NCBI GenBank assembly: GCA_022592435.1
Contig: JABYQS010000415.1
Location: 1 to 24,132, forward strand
DNA from: Cerioporus squamosus
Lineage: Eukaryota > Basidiomycota > Agaricomycetes > Polyporales > Polyporaceae
Direction: 5' to 3'
Length of the DNA stretch: 24,132 bases
The position numbers and the translations under genes were made by a program. Under the pieces are notes generated by a model. That model searched no databases, was not told the DNA's origin, and saw only the letters and a list, made by a program, of their open reading frames with translations. Within the stretch, counting starts at the first letter, position 1. Every line of letters starts with the position of its first letter. This document shows, piece by piece, positions 10,518 through 19,243 of the stretch.

Positions 10518-11909
10518 CTACAAGAGGTGAACTTGGAGGCGACGCCACTCGCCCGCCGACACACGGTTGCGCTGCCAGGCGTCAACAAACGTGCGCGCGA
10601 GCTCGTAGGAAGGGAACGTGATCTCCGCCTGCTCCGGCTCGTCGTGCTGCAGCGAGACGTCGGTGATCGAGGGGAAGAGTCCGGGGTAGGCATCCCAGGC
10701 AGCGCGTCCAACCGCATAGATCTGCTGGCGGAGGGTGACTGCGATCGGGGACCACTGTACACGGCCGAAACGCACAATAGCCGGATGGTCAGTCACTCGA
10801 CCAGGGAGAGGCATGGGCGGCGGAGCGGGCTGGAACGCGTGAGGCGGTGCGACTTGCATGGGCGGCACAGGGCCAGCCACAGGCATTGCGGGGGCCGTAG
10901 GAGTGAGACGGGGCGGAGCCATCGCGCGCTTCTTGTAGGGGCGGGGGTTACGGACGTCACTGGGGCGGTACAGCGCGCCCGAGCCACCCATCTGAGGTGC
11001 AGGGGGTAAGTACGGTGCGGGGGCCGGGGGCAACTGCGGAAGTGCAGGGGCAGCGGGGGCAGCGAGGGCAGCGGGAGCCCCGGGGGCAGCGGGGGCAACG
11101 GGGGCAGCGGGAGGCAGGAAGGTTGTCGCGCGGGCAGCCTGGAGCGTGTGTACGTCCTGTCTGATGGTGTCAAGGGATCCCGACAGATCCGACACCTTGC
11201 TTGTGAGATCCTGAAGCCCACCCAATATGGTGTCGTTCTGCTGATTGAAACCCGTGGTCTCTCTGCTGCGGAGCTCTTCTTCGTCCTCCATCTCCCTGGA
11301 CATGATAGCGAGGCGGTCGTCATGCTCACGAACCACGGCGACGATGGAGGCGTGGTTGGCCACGGTGTCACGGATGGTGTGGGACGCAGTGACGAGCTCG
11401 AGAAGCGTGTCGTGGACCGTGTTTTGTTGGCCATCCACCGTGTCCAAGCGGTCCTCGACGCGCCGGAGGTCTCGTTGCAATATGCCCCACGCTTGACGCA
11501 GCTGTGTCGCAGGCACTAGCGGCGTTTCGAGCCGTTGCTGACCTCCCGGGAGAGCGGCGGGGCCAGGGTGTGTGTCTGGGACGTCGCCAGGCTTGCCTTT
11601 ACCCTTATCCGCAGCGGAGGAGGCAGTGGAAGTGCGCGTCTTGCGTGCTTTTGAAGGAGTAGACACAGAGGGCTCGGCAGGCTCTGCAGCGGTCTGAGAC
11701 GATGGCATCAGTCGCTGGAACAGAGCAGATGTCTGCCGCGAAAGGGAGCGACGAATCGTAGGAGGAGGCCAATGGGGAGGAGCACGTACATGAGGCGTTG
11801 CAGCCGTCTCTAGCGGCTGGACTTCCTCCTGGGAGGGCGGTACACCGCCGTCCGACAGAACGGACGCAGTGTCGTCGGCGAAGGGGTCCATGTCGGTGAG
11901 CTGGCTCAT
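10518..11909 (-). CDS. LINE ORF1 protein (RNA-binding/coat-like), about 463 aa
   Basis: The frame is open further upstream, to a Met at 12050. The Met at 11909 (MSQLTDMDPFADD) is preferred because the upstream part looks like untranslated sequence. The first 120 residues are Ser/Pro/Thr-rich with a basic patch (KARKTRT, KGKGKP). A coiled-coil-like stretch follows, roughly residues 140-260 (RDLRRVEDRLDTVDGQQN, heptad-like spacing). Next is an Ala/Pro repeat region, then a basic patch YKKRAMAPPR. The end resembles an RRM fold (FGRVQWSP, AEITFPSYELARTFVDAW). Coiled coil plus RRM-like end is the usual design of LINE ORF1 proteins, which trimerise on the element RNA. ORF2 opens 53 nt after the stop. 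The frame is intact in this copy, unlike ORF2. Confidence 0.75.
   Translation of the reverse strand: MSQLTDMDPFADDTASVLSDGGVPPSQEEVQPLETAATPHVRAPPHWPPPTIRRSLSRQTSALFQRLMPSSQTAAEPAEPSVSTPSKARKTRTSTASSAADKGKGKPGDVPDTHPGPAALPGGQQRLETPLVPATQLRQAWGILQRDLRRVEDRLDTVDGQQNTVHDTLLELVTASHTIRDTVANHASIVAVVREHDDRLAIMSREMEDEEELRSRETTGFNQQNDTILGGLQDLTSKVSDLSGSLDTIRQDVHTLQAARATTFLPPAAPVAPAAPGAPAALAAPAAPALPQLPPAPAPYLPPAPQMGGSGALYRPSDVRNPRPYKKRAMAPPRLTPTAPAMPVAGPVPPMQVAPPHAFQPAPPPMPLPGRVTDHPAIVRFGRVQWSPIAVTLRQQIYAVGRAAWDAYPGLFPSITDVSLQHDEPEQAEITFPSYELARTFVDAWQRNRVSAGEWRRLQVHLL
11041..11113 (-). repeat. GC-rich minisatellite coding Ala/Pro repeats in LINE ORF1
   Basis: Tandem units related to GCAGCGGGG on the plus strand encode a run of Ala-Pro-Ala-Ala type residues in ORF1. 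The units vary slightly. Length probably differs between copies through slippage, always in multiples of three if ORF1 stays functional. Confidence 0.75.
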
Positions 11910-12050
11910 GGTCGGTCGCGGTCCGGAGGGAAGGACGAGGTGCGTACGATGACAGACCTGCGTGTGAGGCTTATGGCTTATATGCCTCCGGACTCTCGAG
12001 CTGTATAGTTCTGTAATTTTCGTGCAGCCACCGGAAATTTTGTCAGCCAC

Positions 12051-13080
12051 ACCGAAAGACGGCGGGGCGGACGACGCAGCGGCGGGACGGGAGCCTGGAT
12101 CGGCATGGATTGCGGCAAGAATATGATTGGCTGCGACATGTTATGGGTCGGTGTAGCGCTGGCACTCCCAGAGGCAGCCATCCAGAGCGAGATTGAAGGC
12201 TGACAGTCGCAGGGGGAGTCGGCCAAGTCTCAGAGCATGGTGGAAGGAAGATAGAGCGACGTGGCAGTTTAGCGCAGTCCACGCTGGCGTACGTAGCCTC
12301 GAGGCTTCAATTGCCACGAAGAAGCATCGGCTATCAGCGCGTTACTGCATCAGTACAGCCGCCGCCTGCATGACGGTCGTATCGTTCGGTGTGCGGTACA
12401 AATGGACGGTTGTATTGCTCATGTGGCCAGTAGTGTACAAGTCATGTCAAGTGCGAGGGAGCTACGACGCAGGTTCACGAACAGGAGAAATGCGGGCCCG
12501 GGCACGAGTGGCCTCACGCAGGCGCCGACAAACGGGATTGACGACGGCAATCCAGCCTCCAGCGGTGGATTCGCCAGAGGAAACCTGGAAAACTGTTGGG
12601 GGCGGGCGTATGGAGCTTGTAGATAGCGCATGGAGGGGTTACAGAGTGGGTAGCGCATCCCGCAGAACAGAGGACGGTACGCGCAAAGTGTTCCAGCAAA
12701 GGAGAAAAATCAGCGCTCGAAAAATAGCCTTATATGGGCATACGAGGAGCATTCACGAACATCGGTACAGGGCTTGGATATGTGGTAGTGAGGACATGCT
12801 GATTATTACACCGCGCAGTATGTGCAAGTAGATGAGGAGAGGGGATGGCAGGAGGGCGGATGGGCTACGTACTACCTAGCACGCTGGTTAAGCGCCGTCA
12901 TCCAGAGGCGGAGGCTGCCATCCATCGACCTGTCGTCGATTGCGAGATCGTACGTCGGGCGGTGTACGCTGTACTCATGCCGAGGGGGTAAGGCAAGATG
13001 TCGAGAAAAAACCTAGGGGGGAGGAATCGAGGGGCGGGGGGCCTGCATGCTCTCGCATCATCGTGGTGTCGAGAATCATC
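12051..13080. other. LINE 5' flank / intergenic, no supported gene
   Basis: The part next to ORF1 probably includes the LINE 5' untranslated region, with its boundary undefined. Open frames on both strands (for example plus 12193-12831) have no recognisable motifs, and overlapping frames on both strands suggest chance. A plus-strand tract rich in G (about 13010-13045) precedes the tandem repeats. Confidence 0.4.
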
Positions 13081-13148
13081 CGCATTCCGCGGGCATCCGC
13101 ATACCGCAGGCATCCGCATACCGCAGGCATCCGCATACCGCAGGCAAC
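13081..13148. repeat. Four tandem 17-bp repeats
   Basis: Units at 13081-13097, 13098-13114, 13115-13131 and 13132-13148 have the consensus CGCATACCGCAGGCATC. The second and third are identical; the first and fourth differ by two bases or fewer. The first unit contains a 14-mer (13089-13102) also found just past the LINE ORF2 stop at 6351-6364. There are no unique spacers, so this is not a CRISPR array. It is most likely the repetitive 3' tail of a LINE copy. Confidence 0.8.
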
Positions 13149-13365
13149 GAGAAGACAGGCGATAGGTAGCGCAAGGGTCTTGATCACACAGAGGACCAAG
13201 AAGTTGAGCGCACAGAAGAGGTAAATGCGCGCACCCTTCTCCAGGATGCCGTTGTCGAGTACCATTGCCAAGATGCAACGTATTGATCATGCGATTGTCT
13301 GCCCATGGATAGTTTGGTTTCGGGTTTCGCCAGGGACACCGTACGGTGAACAATTCCCTCATCCT
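13149..13365. mobile_element. Scrambled LINE remnant: two RT fragments in opposite orientation
   Basis: Positions 13166-13257 match 7596-7687 of the LINE in the same orientation with one mismatch. Amino-acid similarity continues to about 13272 (LAMVLDNGILEKG against LAMSMSDDGILEKG), so the source is a related but different copy. Positions 13321-13365 are an exact 45-nt reverse complement of 8065-8109, from an upstream part of the same domain. The 50 nt between them match nothing obvious. Read on the minus strand the order is inverted upstream piece, sense downstream piece, then the 17-bp repeats that mark the element tail. The arrangement recalls twin-priming inversion plus internal deletion. 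No coding function remains. Confidence 0.8.
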
Positions 13366-13664
13366 GTAGGAAACCATGGCTGATTGCGCACCGTCGCTAG
13401 CCTTCCTCCAGCCGCATTCGCTCTGTCTTCCGACGTGCGTCCGAAGCGTGCTATCGACTCTCCATTCCCTATCTTCACGCTGCTCAACATGCCCCGTGCT
13501 GCGCCACATAAGCGTGGTTCTCCTGAGCCTTCCTTCGTCATTCATAGTCAAGAGGGGACTAGACGGGCGACGGTGACTGCTTGCGAAGTAGAAGAGAATA
13601 ATGATACAACACGGGATGAATACAAGACAAGGGAGCACACCGGAATCGAGACTAGATCCAGCCC
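13366..13664. other. Intergenic / AC19 3' flank
   Basis: Open frames occur on both strands without recognisable motifs. This stretch lies between the LINE remnant and the AC19 stop codon, so it probably holds the AC19 3' UTR. No gene is supported. Confidence 0.4.
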
Positions 13665-14063
13665 TCAGCTCTTCTCGTCCCAGCGTTCGTACTGGTCGTT
13701 TTGCATGCTGTGGGTATACGCCTCGTCGATGGTCACGCACAGATCGTCCAGGTTCTTGAGAGCCTCCAGTAGTGCTGTCAACGACGAGAGTCCGTCGTAC
13801 ATCTGGATACGCATGTTGATGTGATTCTCCGACGGATGTGGTACGCTGTAGCCGCAGAATTCCACCTTCGGATTCTTCATGAGCATCCACCGAAGTGCGT
13901 TCCCGATCGTATGAGACTCGTCGTGAATCTGGTATGTCGCTGCGGACAAGTCAGGCTCTGCACCTTTCAGAATACGGATTTTTGGCGTAGCTTCCGCCAT
14001 TCTGAGAGCGGAAGCTTGAAGGCCGGCCGGTGAGCCAGCACGATCGCCGGCGGGCGCTTTCAT
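13665..14063 (-). CDS. RPC19: RNA polymerase I and III subunit AC19 (RPC19/RPAC2)
   Basis: This is the small alpha-like subunit shared by nuclear RNA polymerases I and III. It pairs with AC40 in the assembly core that corresponds to the bacterial alpha dimer. The single exon gives 132 aa, close to the roughly 140 aa of the yeast protein. The family's hallmark dimerisation segment is clear in the middle: DESHTIGNALRWMLMKNP, then VEFCGYSVPHPSENHINMRI. An acidic, amphipathic C-terminal helix (TALLEALKNLDDLCVTIDEA) follows. The first Met is at 14061-14063; an internal Met at 13998-14000 (MAEATPK) begins the conserved part and is an equally plausible start. The upstream region up to the priA-like gene is a shared divergent flank. 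The frame is intact, as expected for an essential gene. Confidence 0.9.
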   Translation of the reverse strand: MKAPAGDRAGSPAGLQASALRMAEATPKIRILKGAEPDLSAATYQIHDESHTIGNALRWMLMKNPKVEFCGYSVPHPSENHINMRIQMYDGLSSLTALLEALKNLDDLCVTIDEAYTHSMQNDQYERWDEKS

Positions 14064-15024
14064 TTTATCACCCCTAGGCCTCTGTCCGATTCCATTTACC
14101 CAAGTTTACCCACCACCACCAACCCAACCTCGTCGTGCACGGTCTCGTTCTTCCTGCATCTCTCGGTAGGTTATTTGGCCGTTCAGTGAGTCAGCGGCCA
14201 GAACGTAGTCCGACATTAATCGGGTTTGCAGCGGCCCACAGGGAACATTCAAGCAGCGCGTCTCTGTGCCTGAGGTGACGGCACTCGAGCATCTTGCACG
14301 CCTACCTGCCGCAAGAACGAACTCCGCAGCCAGACGGACATTATAGAACCATCTCATGTGGTCGCTCCGTCTTCACCTAGACATACGGCTCCCGGGATGG
14401 CCGCGCGCGTAGGGTGCTGCATCGCGCATTTTGTACGGGCTTGGCGTCGGTTTCGGTGCGTTCTCCTCACGTTCCTTCTGATTCGTCTGCATGCTTACGA
14501 TCATGTCGCCTACTACAGCGTCGCCAGGAACAAGTGTCCATCCCGAGGCTCGGTTCGCATTCCAATTTCTCGTACACGCGCGCGAGCCGTCAAAACAAGG
14601 TTCAGTCGTCGATGACGGATTTGGCAGTCTTGTGGCTGCCACCGTCCTGCTCCCCCCGTTATGTCCGATGGCCACTCAGTCGCACTGTATTCCGACGTGG
14701 TACCATGAGGCCCCTGTGGGTGCTTTCAGTCCTGTTCGAGCCTCTGGACGCCGTCGAGGTGGCGGGGCCCTAGCTGCGCGCCAAATGCGGCGCCGTGAAG
14801 ATGATCTACGGCCAGACCGGCACGTTCATGTCACCTCTGTTTGTTAGGTTTCCCCGGCCAGATGTTGCTAGTAAGTCTTCTTCGTCCGACTTGGAAAATG
14901 TGCTGTCATGCATAAAATTTGACCAACCTTAATCTGCAGATGTATATGAAGGTCGACGTCGAGAGCTGTCTCGATACCGTGCCACAACAAATCCCTTGCC
15001 TCGCGCGTCCAAGCCGCGGCTAGT
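14064..15024. other. Divergent intergenic region with an unassigned coding-like stretch
   Basis: This lies between AC19 (minus) and the priA-like gene (plus) and must hold both promoters. A TATA-like GCATAAAAT near 14910 is about 110 nt before the priA-like start. A plus-strand open frame at 14503-14847 (MSPTTASPGTSVHPEARF...) looks coding-like in part. In another frame, just after a TAG, lies LRAKCGAVKMIYGQTGTF (about 14774-14827). A minus-strand frame at 14357-14106 contains SDYVLAADSLNGQITYRE. I recognise none of these and do not call a gene. Confidence 0.35.
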
Positions 15025-16207
15025 ATGATCCCCCGCGCATCGCTCGTTGTCTTCGTTGCTTTCACGGTCATCGCGGCGGCACCGTCGCTCGTCGCCGCCG
15101 CGAGCAAGTGTCCCGCCGGCTCGTTCTCTCACACCGGCGAAGAGCCTTGCGCGTTCTGTGATCCCGGCACGTACCAAGCTAGTGCGTTTCTCTGCTGTCT
15201 CCGTCTTCCTCTGTCACTGCCGCTTACCCTTCCGTACCGCAGACACTGGCCAGACGTCGTGCCAGCAGGCGCAGAAGGGCTGGTTCGCGTCCGGCCCACA
15301 CGGCGGCTCCGGAGCTACATCTCAGTCCATCTGTCAGCAGGGCACGTACAGCGCCAACCAGGGTCAAGCCTCCTGCACCATATGTCCCGCCGGCTCGTAC
15401 TGCAACGGGCAGGGGCAGACCCAGCCGAACCTGTGCCCTCCCGGTCACTTCTCACCGACACCCGGACTGGGCCAGCAGTGCTACGAGTGCCCGAAGGGAA
15501 CGTTCGTCGCGACGTACGGAGCTACTGCATGCTGCTCCTGGTGAGTCGCTGCGTATCACGGCGTGTCGCGGTGGCGCTAAAGTGACCCTTCTATCGATCA
15601 GCTGTTCGGGATTCTACACCGTACGTATCATCTTACCGGCCACAGGGGGTGAAGCTAATGCTGAAGTTCTTTCCTGTCCATAGGACCAAACGTCGCAGAC
15701 TCACTGCTTCGACTGCCCTGTCCGAGGGGCCTTCTCCCCTGTCGGAGCGACCTCGGCGTTGCAGTGTGGCAACACGCCCGGCGGCGGCCTGACCCAATGC
15801 ACCCAGTCGGGTAACACATGTCGTACGTCCTCTCTCTTGTGTTTGCCCTTCGTCATCATGTTCACTCCTGGCGATCAGCGAACACCGGCGGCTCCTCCCC
15901 GACGGGCATCTACCGCCGCCGCGACATCAAGCGTCGCGCATGTCCAGCGGGACACAAGAGCTGCCCCGTGTACGGCTCGACGAACGGTCGCGGCTTCCTC
16001 AAGGGATACGAGTGCGTCGACGTCCAGCACGACCTCGAGAGCTGCGGTGGCTGCGTCGCGAATGACTCGCCGTTTGGCGAGAGCACGGTCGACGGTGGTC
16101 GCGACTGCAGCGCCATCCCGAACGTGAACGCGGTGACCTGCAGAGCTGGCAGGTGTCTCATCCGTGAGCACGACTTCACCTCCAAGCCGTTAGAGGCAGG
16201 CAGCTGA
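15025..16207 (+). CDS. priA: PriA-like Cys-rich secreted protein (five exons, 313 aa)
   Basis: The exons 15025-15181, 15243-15540, 15602-15620, 15684-15822 and 15879-16207 total 942 nt in one frame. All four introns (56-63 nt) have GT-AG borders. Residues 1 to about 26 (MIPRASLVVFVAFTVIAAAP...) form a signal peptide. Then come growth-factor-receptor-like Cys modules (CPAGSF, CAFCDPGTY, CTICPAGSYC, CPPGHFSP, CYECPKGTF). The last exon carries the module typical of Lentinula edodes PriA and its relatives: ACPAGHKSCPVYGS, GYECVDVQHDLESCGGCV, then CSAIPNVNAVTCRAGRC. The product should be exported. PriA was described in shiitake as expressed at primordium formation; its biochemical role is not known to me. 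The start at 15025 is chosen over 15047 because only this frame gives the signal peptide and the Cys modules. The gene converges on the first SDR gene. Confidence 0.85.
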
Positions 16208-16551
16208 TTGAGAGTACTTCGTAGAACAATGTCTCGAAGGGTACTCGCTCTCCCCTGATGGCACGAGGTGCATCTCGTCCTTCAATGTACAGGGGAATAG
16301 GCGTGGCGTGCACTTATACAGGTCCACTTGAGTGAGTCATGGCCTCTCAAGCTTCGCAAGGTTTCCCGATAGTCTTTCGTCCTCACTCATCAGCGCTATG
16401 GGCATGATGCAGACTTCAGACTTGTACGAATGTAGCAGTTGAATGATATCTGTTGTACAACGTCTCTTCGCGACGCCGAGGCAGTTTCTCGGGGTCCCGG
16501 TTCCTTCGCGTCTTCCACTCCATTCCATAACCGGTAATTCGTCAGCGACTC
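16208..16551. other. Convergent intergenic region (priA-like / SDR1)
   Basis: It holds both 3' ends and no gene is supported. A segment at 16444-16461 (TGATATCTGTTGTACAAC, with palindromic TTGTACAA) is nearly repeated at 17948-17966, also downstream of an SDR gene. Confidence 0.5.
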
Positions 16552-17703
16552 TCAGCCGCGGCCTACGAACGGCATCCCGGTGGCCCTATAGGGGGTGGGT
16601 CAATATATTGCAACTGCCTTGTCCGAGGTCCGGGCCGGTCCATTACAAGCCACTCACATTATATTGAACGTCAGCACTGTGACGTCGAGGGGCAAACTCG
16701 CGATATGCACGATCGTCTCTCCGACATGCTTTGCGTCGAAGACAGCCTCGGGAATGCGGCGGCCGTCGGGTTGGAGGGCCCCTTGTGGCGGCGGCGACAT
16801 TGTCGTATGAGCGCCACCTATGAATCGAGGCAGCCTCGGCGTGAGCATGTATCATATAGAACCGATCGTACTAGCAACAATGGGTATAGCGACGTACCAA
16901 TGTCGATCTGCGTGCAGGTGATGTTGAATGCTCGGCCGTCGAGCGCGATAGACTTTGTCAACCCGAGCACCGCGTGCTTCGACGAGGTGTAGGGAGACGA
17001 GTGGGGGCGGGGCGTGTAGGCTGAGATGGATCCGTTGTTGATGATCCGCCCTGTGGCTTGCTCAGTGATGGCGTTCGGAATAGATAAGTAGCAGGCCGAT
17101 GTACCTCCCTTGGGCGATTGGGACTTGAAGATCCTGACGGCCTCGCGGGTACAGAGGAAGGTACCGACGAGGTTCACGTTGATGACCTTCTGAAACGTCT
17201 CCAGAGATGTTTCCTCTATTGGGATTTGCGGAGATACGATGCCTGCGTTCTACACGCCGGTCTACATAAGCGACAGGTTTACTGCCAGTGCTATGAATGT
17301 TCGTGATAGCTCACGTTGAAGAGCATGTCCAGGCGACCTACATGGTGTCTCACAATGAGTAACTCACGGTACAGTCTCCATTCCACAGAGGATGACTCAC
17401 CAAAGTTCTCCATGGTCAAGCGGAAGAGCTTGAGGACGTCGTCCTCCTTCGAGACGTCTCCTCCAACTAGGAGGACCTTCGACGGATCGCTGCAAAGTTT
17501 CCGGGTCTCTTGGAGTTGATCCGCACGCCTCGCAAACAATGTAAGGGTCCATCCTGCTTTGGACAGCGCGAGAGCAGTCGCTCTGCCAATCCCTGCCGGG
17601 CGATCGCCACGTTTCTCGAGTTAGCAGCGGCGAGTGCCACATCCCATTCAAGAAACGCACCCGAGGACGCCCCAGTGATGATGGCTACTTTCTGGTCTGA
17701 CAT
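16552..17703 (-). CDS. Short-chain dehydrogenase/reductase 1 (seven exons, 249 aa)
   Basis: The minus-strand exons are 17703-17661, 17592-17401, 17337-17315, 17249-17105, 17050-16898, 16817-16658 and 16585-16552, totalling 750 nt in one frame. Classical SDR motifs are complete: the cofactor loop TGASSGIG (residues 10-17), NNAG (86-89), and the catalytic triad Ser142, Tyr155, Lys159 at the standard spacing (NNGSIS, SPYTSSK). ARR after the second strand suggests NADP(H) rather than NAD(H), an inference. The enzyme should be a soluble oxidoreductase; its substrate is unknown. The C-terminus ends ATGMPFVGRG. Without the last intron the frame would stop right after FNIM, so the short final exon matters; it is supported by its twin in SDR2. 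The 54-nt intron at 17051-17104 lacks stops and keeps the frame if retained. The start is fixed by [11 protein letters not shown]. Confidence 0.9.
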
Positions 17704-18144
17704 TCTCCTCCTCCTCCCATGTAGTTTACTGCTGGCCGGTGGTTACCAGTTAGGTCTGAGAAACAAAGAGAAGCGTTGGTCTGAGTTTGGCGCTCGCTCA
17801 CTGCGCCCCGGAGCGCCTTCGGGGATGTCGACTTCCGGATACGAGACTACTCTAAGGTTGTATATCCTTCGCGAGATTCAAGTGGATGATAGTTCCCCGT
17901 CGGGGCTTGATCACGGTAGTATCGGGGTCTATGTATGTGCAGACCGATGATATCCTGTTGTACAACATTGACTACTAGTATAGTACACGAATGCAAACCT
18001 CACAGTTAAGTTAGCCAGGCTCCGGAGAGTACTCACACCATCGCTCGTTTGCCTGGCTATATACCAGATTCCAGCCTGATCTATCCTGGTCCAATCCTAT
18101 CCGATCCACAAGACAAGTATGACACGTCGAATCCGAGTTGTCGC
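17704..18144. other. Spacer between the two SDR genes
   Basis: It holds the SDR1 promoter and the SDR2 3' end. A CT-rich tract (TCTCCTCCTCCTCCC) directly abuts the SDR1 start codon. The sequence at 17948-17966 is almost the same as 16444-16461. No gene is seen. Confidence 0.5.
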
Positions 18145-19243
18145 TTAACCGCGGCCTACGAACGGCATCTGTGTGGCCCTGACAACGGGTATGCATCAGT
18201 CCCCGCCCTGTAGGCGGCGGTGAGCCACGTACATGATATTGAATGTCAACACGGTGACGTCGAAGGGCAAGCTCGCAATATGCGCTATCGCTTCGCCCAC
18301 GTGCTTGGGGTCGAAGGAGGCCTCTGGCACACGGCGGCCGTCGCCCTGGAGCAAGCCTTGCGGCTGAGGCAACAGGAACGTCTGGGCGTTACCTATATGC
18401 GGGTATGTCAGCATGGAACTCCGCACGAGGGTAAAGCAAGGAAACGGGGGCTCGCCTATGTCAATCTGGGTGCAGGTGATGTTGAACGCTCGGCCATCGA
18501 GCGCGGTCGACTTCGTCATACCCAGGACTGCGTGCTTTGTAGACGTGTAAGGGGACGAGTGCGGGCGGGGCGTGTAGGCGGATATGGAACCGTTGTTTAT
18601 AATCCGTCCTGACGGGACGGTGAACATGCGGCGAACGACATCGTACGCGCCCGACGTACCTCCTTGGGGTGTCTGAGACTTGAAGATTCTGACGGCTTCG
18701 CGCGTGCACAGAAATGTGCCGACGAGGTTCACGTTGATGACCCTCTGGAAGGTCTCGAGAGACGTATCCTCTATGGGCACTTGTGCCGAGGCCGTGCCCG
18801 CGTTCTGCGAGCGTTAGCCGAGAGAACCCAATGCGCCCTCGACGATGATAACTCACATTGAACAGCATGTCCAGACGACCTGACATGTAGCGCATAGCGC
18901 ATTCAGTACCGTGCAACCAGGTCTCGAACGAGAAACTCACCAAACTTCTCGACGGTCAGGCGAAACAGCTTGAGGACATCCTCCTCCTTGGTGACATCTC
19001 CTGCGACAAGGAGGATCTTCGCCTGATTATCACACAGATCCTGCGTCTCTTGGAGCTTATCGGCACGTCTCGCAAGCAGTGCGAGCGTCCACCCAGCCTT
19101 GGAAAGTGAGACGGCGGTGGCCCGTCCGATACCTGCTTGATCGCCAAGGTTGGAAAACTGCAGCATATATCGCTGCCGAGAACAGTCTCAAGCGACATAC
19201 CCGAGGACGCCCCGGTGATGATAGCGACTTTCTGGTCCGGCAT
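18145..19243 (-). CDS. Short-chain dehydrogenase/reductase 2 (seven exons, 249 aa), tandem paralog of SDR1
   Basis: The minus-strand exons are 19243-19201, 19132-18941, 18879-18857, 18804-18660, 18608-18456, 18392-18233 and 18178-18145. They total 750 nt, and each exon has exactly the length of its SDR1 counterpart. The SDR motifs are present: TGASSGIG, NNAG, NNGSIS and SPYTSTK. The C-terminus is [10 protein letters not shown]. Intron 5 (18455-18393) begins GC rather than GT (GCGAGC...ATATAG); SDR1 has GTACGT there. Its length of 63 nt is divisible by three and it has no stop, as does the 51-nt intron 18659-18609, so retention would give a longer protein. The start [11 protein letters not shown] aligns with SDR1; an in-frame Met lies at 19261. 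It is probably NADP(H)-dependent (LLARRAD after the second strand), substrate unknown. The gene diverges from the 80-aa gene. Confidence 0.9.
18393..18455 (-). other. GC-AG intron in SDR2
   Basis: The donor is GCGAGC and the acceptor ATATAG. The placement is supported by the SDR1 paralog, which has a GTACGT donor after the same codon (GAC ATT G against GAC ATA G), and by recovery of equal protein lengths. GC-AG introns are a minor but known spliceosomal class in fungi. Confidence 0.8.

Larger units (their letters stand above)
6340..12050 (-). mobile_element. LINE (non-LTR retrotransposon), APE-type, fungal
   Basis: The element is read on the minus strand. ORF1 at 11909-10518 is followed by a frameshifted ORF2 at 10464-6412 with, in order, AP endonuclease, RNase H-like segment, reverse transcriptase and a CCHC finger. 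There are no long terminal repeats. About 50 nt past the ORF2 stop (6351-6364) is a 14-mer that also occurs in the 17-bp tandem repeats beside a LINE remnant at 13081-13148. This suggests that the family's 3' end carries such repeats. The exact ends and target-site duplications could not be fixed; the 5' end lies at or beyond 12050. With at least two frameshifts in ORF2 this copy is probably dead. The domain content fits fungal Tad-like or basidiomycete-specific clades, but the clade was not determined. Confidence 0.85.

Noticed and set aside
13081..13148. Short tandem repeats considered as a CRISPR-like array
   Set aside because: The 17-bp units are directly adjacent with no unique spacers, in a eukaryotic genome; they fit a LINE tail or minisatellite.
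12898..13890. Long minus-strand open frame of 330 codons
   Set aside because: It runs through the tandem repeats, the LINE remnant and antisense of other sequence, and overlaps the AC19 gene in another frame; it has no coherent domain.
15047..15544. Alternative start MSSLLSRSSRRHRR for the priA-like gene
   Set aside because: It is out of frame with the signal peptide in exon 1; the later part of that open frame is exon 2, which joins the 15025 start by splicing.
18196..18780. Unspliced 194-aa SDR frame ending after LQGGD
   Set aside because: Paralog comparison shows three introns within or at the end of it and a short last exon giving the shared C-terminus MPFVGRG.
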